Assembly: GCA_045585875.1 (NCBI GenBank)
Contig: JAZMZH010000140.1
Location: 1-29,134, forward strand
Origin: JAVBQJ01 sp045585875
GTDB taxonomy: Bacteria; Verrucomicrobiota; Lentisphaeria; Victivallales; Victivallaceae
DNA: 29,134 bases
Direction: 5' to 3'
Positions within the stretch are counted from its first letter, which is position 1. Each line of letters opens with the position of its first letter. The position numbers and the translations under genes were made by a program. Under the pieces are notes generated by a model. The model had not been told where the DNA came from, did no database searches, and was given only the letters and a program-made list of their open reading frames with translations. Positions 23,283 through 29,134 of the stretch are shown piece after piece.

Positions 23283-25254
23283 TTCTTCCGGCGAGCAATT
23301 CGCCGTACCGAAGCATGAAAAACAGTCCCCAATCCTGATCATTTGCCCACGGGTCGAAGAATTCCGCACGAATTCCGTTCACCGAAAACGGTTTCACGTA
23401 GGCGCAGGAGGCCGAACCGTCCGGAAACACCAACCCGCAGGTCGCGCGAAACGCTTCCATCGCGCGATTCAGATAGATTTCATCCCCCGTCAAATCATAA
23501 TACGACATGTTGGCATCCCCGGCGAGCACCGTCCAATAATGCGGCGTCACATCCCCGAACAGTTGGCGTTTGCCGAACCAGTAGTCGTCCCAATAGGTCT
23601 CCATGACATGATTATTGTGCCAATCCGGAGTGATGAGCGAATAGGATGCAAGGTTGCGACGATAGTGTCTCCGAGCCCCCTTTTCATATTTTTCATCGCC
23701 GGTAATGATGAAGTCCTCCACCATCAGGCGTGAGAAAACCGCTTCCTGGTGGGGGCCGTACGCAGTTTCGGTCCCCTCCTGCGCCTCGTCGCCGAGCGCG
23801 AGCTGGAGATCGGCGTATTGCAGATAACACTCCTTCAACTCCGCGGCAAGCGCATCCTCATTCACGCGATTGAGTTCAGAGAGAAGCTCCCGAACCGGCA
23901 TGACGTGGGCACAGCAGGTGTTGAAATCCAAATCACTTATATCTTCAGAGGCTTGTCGCCGTTCTGCAATTTTCTGTTTCATAACGTCTGATTTGCCGAA
24001 AAAAGTCCGCATAATTCGTGCGGCGGTCAACAAATCCTCGCGATCCCCGGTATACTTGTAAATTTCGATGAAAGCCTGTGCCGTCCAGGTAAAATTGAAA
24101 AGACGAATCCAGCGATTGCTGTGCTCCACGTCGTTGTACACCCAACCGGTTTCCACATCGACGATTTCACGTTTCAAAAAGGCGATATAGCGGCGAAACC
24201 CCGTTTCGATACGGGCATCCCGGTGTTTTTGCAGCCAGCGGGCCAACAACGCCCCCATCCCGATACGCTCCCGCGCGGCATTGTGGTCGTAATATTCCTC
24301 GTAAAAAGGAGCCTTTTCTTCGTTGTCATAAATTAAAAATGCTCCGTCAAGCGGGTCATTTTCCTTGCAGAACTGCTGTTTTTCCACGATAAACCGACAA
24401 CGTGCCGCGGCGAGCTCCTCCAGCGAAGGCTGCACCTTGATCGTGATAAAGGTACACACGCCGTCGACATTCACCTCATAAACATATTCGCGCGGAGCAT
24501 CCACTGCTTTGGAGAACACAAACACGCCATCCGCGGACGTCAGTTCCTCGACGGAAACGCCCTCCCGGATGAAAACCTTTTGACAGGAGAAGTTGGGGAT
24601 GATCTTTATGGAGAGCGTTTCGCCGCGGAAAAGAACATAATGATTTGCGCGCACTTCGACAAATCCGGGGGCATATTTTTTGGCCGCCGCCAAAAAATCG
24701 TGCTGATCCTCAAATCTGAAAAACACCCACTGAATTTCATAGGATTCCCCCGCTCCCAGCCGGAACGGCGCCGGATGCAGGATCATATCGCCGCGATCAC
24801 CGCTGAGTTTGGAAAAGTCGCGTTCGATGCTGTATTTGAGAAGCCGGCCCCGGGTCAGCACCAAACCGACATTGCCGGGTTGACCATTCATGCGCAGGCC
24901 CATGATCCAAGCGACATCGCCGCCGCAGAAAACATGCGCATAACAACGCGTCCGCATACACGTCCCGGCGCTTAAGATGTCGTCGTTGAAAGGCACCCGG
25001 ATTCCGAGATCTCCGTTCTTGATGAAGATGGTCTTGCGGGTCGGATTGGAGAAACGATACGTTTCGCGGATCGCCCCGTCCGGCAAAAATTCAGATTCCG
25101 TTTCGACACGCAAACTTCCCGTGGGAAACTCTTGCGAATGTTGCGGCAGGGAAACCGTCCCCAGAGGCTTATCGCCTTCAACCCAATTCATATTGGAGGG
25201 ATCATTTTCAAGGACCAATGATTTTTCCCTTAAATATTTTTCTTTGTCAAACAT
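23278..25254 (-). CDS. Putative (alpha/alpha)6-barrel (six-hairpin) glycan-active enzyme
   Basis: A 658-residue protein. Residues about 1-290 are beta-rich (ETYRFSNPTRKTIFIKNGDLGIRVPFND, a conserved-looking RCYAHVFCGGDVAW, then a small domain around 215-290). Residues about 330-658 are helical, with repeated aromatic Trp/Tyr segments (TGWVYNDVEHSNRWIRLFNFTWTAQAF, HNNHVMETYWDDYWFG, CGLVFPDGSASCAYVKPF) as in six-hairpin glycosidases and unsaturated-uronide hydrolases. I cannot place it in a numbered family or name its catalytic residues. There is no signal peptide. The frame stays open far upstream, but that part lies over the DUF4434 gene in another frame; the ATG at 25254 behind GAGAGAG is the sensible start. 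It is visibly lower in GC than its neighbours and lies between two copies of the neighbour's 3' end, so it was probably acquired. Its last codons overlap copy A. Confidence 0.72.
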   Translation of the reverse strand: MFDKEKYLREKSLVLENDPSNMNWVEGDKPLGTVSLPQHSQEFPTGSLRVETESEFLPDGAIRETYRFSNPTRKTIFIKNGDLGIRVPFNDDILSAGTCMRTRCYAHVFCGGDVAWIMGLRMNGQPGNVGLVLTRGRLLKYSIERDFSKLSGDRGDMILHPAPFRLGAGESYEIQWVFFRFEDQHDFLAAAKKYAPGFVEVRANHYVLFRGETLSIKIIPNFSCQKVFIREGVSVEELTSADGVFVFSKAVDAPREYVYEVNVDGVCTFITIKVQPSLEELAAARCRFIVEKQQFCKENDPLDGAFLIYDNEEKAPFYEEYYDHNAARERIGMGALLARWLQKHRDARIETGFRRYIAFLKREIVDVETGWVYNDVEHSNRWIRLFNFTWTAQAFIEIYKYTGDREDLLTAARIMRTFFGKSDVMKQKIAERRQASEDISDLDFNTCCAHVMPVRELLSELNRVNEDALAAELKECYLQYADLQLALGDEAQEGTETAYGPHQEAVFSRLMVEDFIITGDEKYEKGARRHYRRNLASYSLITPDWHNNHVMETYWDDYWFGKRQLFGDVTPHYWTVLAGDANMSYYDLTGDEIYLNRAMEAFRATCGLVFPDGSASCAYVKPFSVNGIRAEFFDPWANDQDWGLFFMLRYGELLAGRS

Positions 25255-25303
25255 TCGCACTCTCTCTGAGTTTACTGTTATGATGGGATCGGCAATCCAT
25301 CGG

Positions 25304-25340
25304 CTTCCGGTCCCGCCCTTTTTGACGGGCGGGGCGGAAG
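25304..25340. other. Strong hairpin between the DUF4434-like and six-hairpin genes
   Basis: CTTCCGGTCCCGCCC pairs with GGGCGGGGCGGAAG with one bulge and a wobble, around an 8-nt loop. It lies just after the stop at 25350 in transcription order. There is no T-run beyond the stem, so it is more likely an mRNA-end stabiliser or a weak attenuator than a full terminator. Confidence 0.6.
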
Positions 25341-25348
25341 TTTCCCCC

Positions 25349-25413
25349 GTCAGCCGTAGATTTCGTCGATCAGCGCCGGGTCCCGGCCGATCATCTCCAT
25401 ATAGCGGGCCAGC
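25349..25413. repeat. Direct repeat copy B (3' end of the DUF4434-like gene)
   Basis: This is the partner of 23218-23282: the same orientation, with 3 mismatches in 65 positions. It contains the stop codon and last 20 or so codons of the intact gene. Confidence 0.88.
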
Positions 25414-26348
25414 AGACGCCGGGCGGAACCCCACTCGGTGTTGGGGCTCATGCAGCTGAAGTATTCGTAGGTGATGATCTTTTTCACAAATCCCGACGCC
25501 TCCTGCAGCTTGGCGTAGAGGCTCCGGTAATCCGCCTGCCGGAACAGTCCGCCGGTGTCCGGGTTTGCGGCGAAGGGACGCTGAAAGGTCTCCACGTTGC
25601 TCCAGAATTCGATCCCGCAGCGGTCGAAGAGCTCCCGCATCTTTTCGTACCATTCGGCGAGCCCGTTGCTCCCGATCACCCCCTCGCGGCAGTACGGCGC
25701 GGCAAAGGCGTCCTGGGGCGCGCAGATGTCCAGCAGGCCCGAAACCCGCTCGAAGAAATACCGCCCGAAGATATCGACCCACTGATCCGCCGTGTAATTG
25801 GTCTTCATATCCCCCGTGGGCCCCATGAGGATCGGCGACATGAAGGTCCGGAGATCGGGGAAATTCGACCGCATGTACCGGAGCACGGCTTCGCAGATGT
25901 CCGGGAAGTTGAAGTGCCACGGCAGCGCCTCCAGCGACACGTAAAGCCCCTTGAAGCAGGGATGGTGACGGTACTTGGGGACGACCCGGTCGTAGTAGCG
26001 CTTCGTCTCGTCGATCTCCTTTTGCCAGTCTCCCAGAAAGAGATTGGTGTGGCCCACGGGGCCGCCCAGATACAGGCTCATGCCGTACTTGTCCGCCAGC
26101 CGGAATACCATGTCCAGGAGGTTTTCGTCCTCGGACCAGGTGGTGGAGCGCGGGTCCTCGGCGGAGATGCGGACGCCGCCGCGCTCCACCTCGGTGCGGA
26201 TCACGAAAAGACTGTCGAAGCCCAGCAGCTGAAGCATCCGGAAGTCCTGCTCCCATTCCCTGAGACCGGCGTTTATGATGCCGGTGTCGGAGATGAGCAT
26301 GTTCACGAAAGTTCCGGTGATGGGCGTAAGTTTGACATTGTTCAGCAT
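25350..26348 (-). CDS. DUF4434-like TIM-barrel protein (putative glycosidase)
   Basis: A 332-residue protein that opens LTPITGTFVNMLISDTG followed by WEQDFRMLQLLGFDSLFVI. This is the pattern of DUF4434 proteins, TIM barrels found beside glycosidases and presumed to act on sugars. Later barrel strands include MSLYLGGP, FKGLYVSLEALPW (Glu candidate), FMSPILMGP, LLDICAPQDAF and IEFWSNVETFQRP (Glu candidate). The reaction is not established for the family. There is no signal peptide. GGAGAG lies about 11 nt before the ATG at 26348. It follows the GH130 gene by about 200 nt, with an inverted repeat between them, and precedes the six-hairpin gene by 95 nt. A second, truncated copy of its 3' end lies downstream. 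Confidence 0.8.
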   Translation of the reverse strand: MLNNVKLTPITGTFVNMLISDTGIINAGLREWEQDFRMLQLLGFDSLFVIRTEVERGGVRISAEDPRSTTWSEDENLLDMVFRLADKYGMSLYLGGPVGHTNLFLGDWQKEIDETKRYYDRVVPKYRHHPCFKGLYVSLEALPWHFNFPDICEAVLRYMRSNFPDLRTFMSPILMGPTGDMKTNYTADQWVDIFGRYFFERVSGLLDICAPQDAFAAPYCREGVIGSNGLAEWYEKMRELFDRCGIEFWSNVETFQRPFAANPDTGGLFRQADYRSLYAKLQEASGFVKKIITYEYFSCMSPNTEWGSARRLLARYMEMIGRDPALIDEIYG

Positions 26349-26397
26349 GTTACAGTGCTCTCCGGTAAAAAACAGCGGTTGATCGAGACAGGCCGCC

Positions 26398-26438
26398 GCG
26401 CTTCCGGGGGAGAGTTCCGAAATCCTTCCCGGAAGCGC
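26398..26438. other. Perfect 11-bp inverted repeat between the GH130 and DUF4434-like genes
   Basis: GCGCTTCCGGG (26398-26408) and CCCGGAAGCGC (26428-26438) are separated by 19 nt. It falls in the probable leader of the DUF4434-like gene. A weak promoter (TTGCAA, 16 bp, TATTGT on the minus strand, about 26495-26470) may lie upstream of it. Neither side has a T-run. Confidence 0.55.
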
Positions 26439-26545
26439 AGAAGCGGTTTTTCACAGTGCGCAATACAATATCACAATTCCGCGGCTTTGCAAATTCATTT
26501 CCCGATATCCTCCGGGAAAATCCGTGAAAAAGCCGTCCGTCCGCA

Positions 26546-27532
26546 TTATGGAATTGCCGGAGCGCCGGATTCCGCAAGGATATGGTCGATGATCTCATCG
26601 GCATATCCGAATACGATACCCGTGCAGGTATCCGCCGCTCCGTAATAGATCGCCAGACGCCCCGTGGCGCCGTCCGCCAGCATGGCGCAGGGGAAGACCA
26701 CATTGGGCACGTCGCCGACCTGTTCATAAAGTTCATGCGGCGCCAGCAGATAGCGGCTGCTTCTGGCCAGCACCCTGGTCGGGTCCTGCCGGTCGAGCAA
26801 AGCCGCTCCGAAACTGTAAACCCGCCCGCTGCAGTTGAACATGACGCCGTGGTAAAACAGCAGCCAGCCCCGTTCGGTTTCCAGCGGGGCGGGACCGGCG
26901 CCGATCTTGACGCGCTGCCAGCCCAGGGTCGGCCGCATGACCTCGCGGTGCCTGCCCCAGTAAATCATATCCCTGCTGCTGCTGAGGTAGATATTGCCGA
27001 AATCCGTCATGCCGTTGTCGCTGGGGCGGCTGAGCATCTTGTACTCGCCGTCGATTTTGCGCGGGAAAAGGACGCCGTTGCGGTTGCAGGGCAAAAAGGC
27101 GTTTTCCAGCTGATGAAAGGTTTCGAAATCCTCCGTCCAGGCGACGCCGATGGTCGGTTCCCAGCCGAGGCCGTTGCACCAGGTGATGTAATATTTGCCT
27201 TCCAGCTCGATCACCCGTGGATCGTAGCCGTAATCCTGCGCTTCTGCAAAACCCTCCAGGCGGATCGGTTCCGGGTCGATTTCCCAGTGGAGCGCATCAT
27301 CGCTGAATCCCCGGTGCAGAAACGGCACCCGGTCCCCGTATTCCACCCGGAACACGCCCGCAAACTTGCCGCGGAACGGCACCACCGCCGAATTGAAAAT
27401 GCTGTTGGCATTGATATTGCCCCTGCGCTGAATGACCGGATTCCCGGAATAACGCCACAGGAGATCCCGGCAATTCGCCGGACGTTCCTCAAACGGGATA
27501 TTCGGCAATTCACTGCATAAAATTCTGCTCAT
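26546..27532 (-). CDS. GH130 family mannoside phosphorylase
   Basis: A 328-residue five-bladed beta-propeller. Family landmarks are present in order: WRYSGNPVIQR, NSIFNSAVVPF, a GFSDDALHW blade, DYGYDPRVIELEGKYYITW (Asp in the YDPR region is the expected general acid site), NGVLFPRKIDGEYKMLSRP, GPAPLETERGWLLFYHG and IYYGAADT. Length suits the family (about 320-390). GH130 enzymes reversibly phosphorolyse beta-mannosides, yielding mannose-1-phosphate, in the cytoplasm; the absence of a signal peptide agrees. Which linkage is cut (mannosyl-glucose, mannosyl-mannose or mannosyl-GlcNAc) cannot be told by eye. The ribosome site is GAAGAG. The gene follows a terminator at 27631-27665, so it probably starts a new transcript including the DUF4434-like gene. 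With the GH2 and GH36 genes it supports a mannan-type substrate. Confidence 0.9.
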   Translation of the reverse strand: MSRILCSELPNIPFEERPANCRDLLWRYSGNPVIQRRGNINANSIFNSAVVPFRGKFAGVFRVEYGDRVPFLHRGFSDDALHWEIDPEPIRLEGFAEAQDYGYDPRVIELEGKYYITWCNGLGWEPTIGVAWTEDFETFHQLENAFLPCNRNGVLFPRKIDGEYKMLSRPSDNGMTDFGNIYLSSSRDMIYWGRHREVMRPTLGWQRVKIGAGPAPLETERGWLLFYHGVMFNCSGRVYSFGAALLDRQDPTRVLARSSRYLLAPHELYEQVGDVPNVVFPCAMLADGATGRLAIYYGAADTCTGIVFGYADEIIDHILAESGAPAIP

Positions 27533-27581
27533 GATTCTCTTCTCTCAATTTGAACGAATTTCAGTTGATTTATAAATGTCA

Positions 27582-27613
27582 CTCAGGGAGTTTTGCGGAT
27601 AAGCCGCCCTGAG
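27582..27613. other. Inverted repeat in the GH130 promoter region
   Basis: CTCAGGG (27582-27588) and CCCTGAG (27607-27613) enclose a second short pair (GCGG, CCGC). A TATAAA lies close by at about 27571 on the minus strand. It may be an operator, or a second hairpin for the gene that ends at 27680. Confidence 0.4.
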
Positions 27614-27630
27614 ATTTTCTTCATTTTGCA

Positions 27631-27665
27631 CAAAAGGGCTCCCTTCGGCGCACGCCGAGGGAGCC
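27631..27665 (-). terminator. Terminator of the truncated right-hand glycosidase gene
   Basis: On the minus strand, GGCTCCCT-CGGCG, a 2-nt loop and CGCCG-AAGGGAGCC form a 13-bp stem with a one-base bulge, followed by CTTTTG. It lies 14 nt after the stop at 27680. Confidence 0.85.
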
Positions 27666-27679
27666 GGAGGCTGAAAGGA

Positions 27680-29134
27680 TCACTCGCCGATCAGGACGTC
27701 CCACTCGGCGTCCGTGCCTTTGAAGCGGTAGACGCCGGGCTGTATCTCGACGGTCGCGCCGGTCCGCGAAACCAGACCGGCGGGCAGGTCGAATCCCGAG
27801 ATCTCCGCGGCGTTTTCACCCCGCGGAGGGGATACGATCATCAGCGCGGTGCGGCCGTCGGCGTCGCGCATGGCCGCCGCCTGAACGTCGCCGTCAAGCA
27901 CGCTCACGTCGATTTCGGCGGGCGGGATCTCGGACATGATGAAGGGCTCCAGACTCCTGAGCAGTTCGCCGATGCGGCAGGCTTCGGCCCAGCGCTCGTC
28001 GTAGCGCTGATTTTCAGGGAACTTCCGCAGGTCGAACTCGCTGTAAAAGATGAACCCTTTGGCGCCGTTGATCGCATGACACAGACTCATGGCGGTCATC
28101 TCCTTTTCGGAGGGCGGCCGGGTGTTGGTGAAAAAATCGGGATCGTTGGTATCGCCGCTGTAGAGGCCGTTGTTGAACGACTGCACCACCGACCAGAGGG
28201 CCATGGTGCCGTTTTGCCGGAGAGCGGCCTTGCGCGTATCCTTCAGCGCCTGGCTCACCGAAGCAATGCCCCGATTGTCCGGCGCATTGATCGGATAGGG
28301 GTCGATGCCGAAGACGTCGCACACCCCGCCGTAGTAGGGGATGTCCGAATAACTGCAGAACACCGCCCAGGTGAGATGATCCGGATCGACATCGTTGAGG
28401 AGACGACGGCGCCGGAGCATCTCCGGCACCATGTTTTTGGGACGCTCGTCGCCGACGTACCAGCCCAGCATGGCCGGATGATCCTTGATCTGCTCCACGA
28501 TCTCCAGAGCGACGGTCTCATTGCTTTTGCCGTCAAACACCACGGCCTCGGCCGGTAAAAGGTGCGCCAGACTGTAGAGCACCATCTGCCCGGCCTTTTG
28601 ACAGGCGTCAAGCCCCTCGAGCATGGCCTCGCGTCCGGTAAGTTCGGTCTCCTTCAGACACACGCCGTTGTAGGGGACGATGGTGTTGAAGGGCGACTTG
28701 GCCAAAACGTTCAGATCGCAGTCCAGCGACACGTTGGATCCGGCCAGCGTCGGCTGCGACACATACCAGCCGAGGGGCATAAAGGGTTTCCCGTCCACCA
28801 GACAGCGTCCGAGGGCGTCCACGGTCACCCGGGCGGTGTCCCCGGCGACGATCTCCACCGGATAGGAGAATATCTGAGGCTCGTCCTCCTCCTCGCCGCC
28901 CAGGGGCAGCAGTTCGAGGGTGTATTTCCCCGGCTGCAGCGCCGAGGTGTCCACCGATGCCGCTCCGTCGCAGACCGGCACGGAGCCGTACATGAGCTCC
29001 GCACCCTCCCCGTCCAGCCAGCGAAAAGCCAGATCGGAGGGCTGGATGTCCCCGGAAACCGAGGCCCGGATGTCCAGGGGTTCGCCCGCGGGGATGCGGC
29101 CCTGCGGGGTGTTCAGCGGATAGACGGCGGCCTC
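27680..29134 (-). CDS. Glycosidase-like TIM-barrel protein, N-terminus beyond the right edge
   Basis: The frame is open from the stop at 27680 to the window edge, giving 484 residues without a plausible start; the internal ATG at 28993 falls inside a beta-sandwich and is not the start. Visible parts are an Ig-like or CBM-like sandwich (IPAGEPLDIRASVSG, ALQPGKYTLELL), then a TIM barrel entered by GRCLVDGKPFMPLGWYV. It contains MLGWYVGDERP, where the Glu aligns with GYYLVDEPNW of the exported enzyme at 7968-11219, and later DVFGIDPYPI, as in VYGVDIYPV there. A small C-terminal sandwich closes the protein. The two proteins are therefore paralogous in their catalytic part. The specificity is unknown. 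Export cannot be judged because the N-terminus is missing. A strong terminator follows the gene. Confidence 0.78.
   Translation of the reverse strand, partial: EAAVYPLNTPQGRIPAGEPLDIRASVSGDIQPSDLAFRWLDGEGAELMYGSVPVCDGAASVDTSALQPGKYTLELLPLGGEEEDEPQIFSYPVEIVAGDTARVTVDALGRCLVDGKPFMPLGWYVSQPTLAGSNVSLDCDLNVLAKSPFNTIVPYNGVCLKETELTGREAMLEGLDACQKAGQMVLYSLAHLLPAEAVVFDGKSNETVALEIVEQIKDHPAMLGWYVGDERPKNMVPEMLRRRRLLNDVDPDHLTWAVFCSYSDIPYYGGVCDVFGIDPYPINAPDNRGIASVSQALKDTRKAALRQNGTMALWSVVQSFNNGLYSGDTNDPDFFTNTRPPSEKEMTAMSLCHAINGAKGFIFYSEFDLRKFPENQRYDERWAEACRIGELLRSLEPFIMSEIPPAEIDVSVLDGDVQAAAMRDADGRTALMIVSPPRGENAAEISGFDLPAGLVSRTGATVEIQPGVYRFKGTDAEWDVLIGE

Noticed and set aside
23218..25413. Insertion sequence or composite transposon
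   Set aside because: The repeats are coding 3' ends, with no terminal inverted repeats, target duplication or transposase.
25255..26256. Upstream extension of the six-hairpin gene to a 992-residue protein
   Set aside because: The extra part overlaps the DUF4434-like gene in another frame and reads as low-complexity Arg/Gly-rich sequence, so it is a shadow that happens to lack stops.

Overview
The window looks like a chromosomal segment of a GC-rich, anaerobic, carbohydrate-degrading bacterium, most likely of the Lentisphaerota (Victivallis-like) or a close relative in the PVC group. This placement is an inference. It rests on a prepilin-like protein with an H-X9-DG tail heading a glycan gene cluster, several poorly classified TIM-barrel glycosidases, LacI and GntR sugar regulators, a rubredoxin-first (reverse) rubrerythrin typical of strict anaerobes, and strong GC bias in third codon positions. 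I found no rRNA, tRNA, CRISPR array, transposase or phage gene.

Positions 1-13283, all on the minus strand, form a glycan-utilisation locus. In transcription order it runs: LacI regulator (13283-12297), prepilin-like protein (12014-11352), exported multidomain glycosidase with a duplicated binding module (11219-7968), cellulase-like TIM-barrel protein (7771-6398), large unclassified glycosidase-like protein (6353-3870), right-handed beta-helix protein (3842-2784), GH36 alpha-galactosidase-type enzyme with an NPCBM module (2702-222), and the start of a GH2 beta-mannosidase that leaves the window at position 1. The lacI and prepilin promoters share two upstream elements in the same order, so one regulator may control both.

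Positions 13653-17123 (minus) hold a tight three-gene set: GntR-type regulator, DegT/StsC-type sugar aminotransferase, and Gfo/Idh/MocA oxidoreductase. Its promoter is followed by three GTATAC-like boxes. Positions 17467-22912 are housekeeping: an Uup-type ABC-F ATPase (+), reverse rubrerythrin (-), a small coiled-coil lipoprotein (-), a membrane-anchored BspA-type leucine-rich-repeat protein (+), and a single-RRM RNA-binding protein (+) with a leader of about 265 nt. Most have clear promoters and terminators.

Positions 23218-29134 (minus) are a second glycan cluster: a glycosidase truncated by the right edge, a GH130 mannoside phosphorylase, a DUF4434-like protein, and a lower-GC gene for a putative (alpha/alpha)6-barrel enzyme. 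That last gene lies between two 65-bp near-identical copies of the DUF4434 gene's 3' end, which points to insertion or recombination. Beta-mannosidase, alpha-galactosidase and mannoside phosphorylase together suggest a galactomannan-like or other mannose/galactose-containing substrate. Most enzymes lack a signal peptide, so much of the breakdown would occur in the cytoplasm after uptake.
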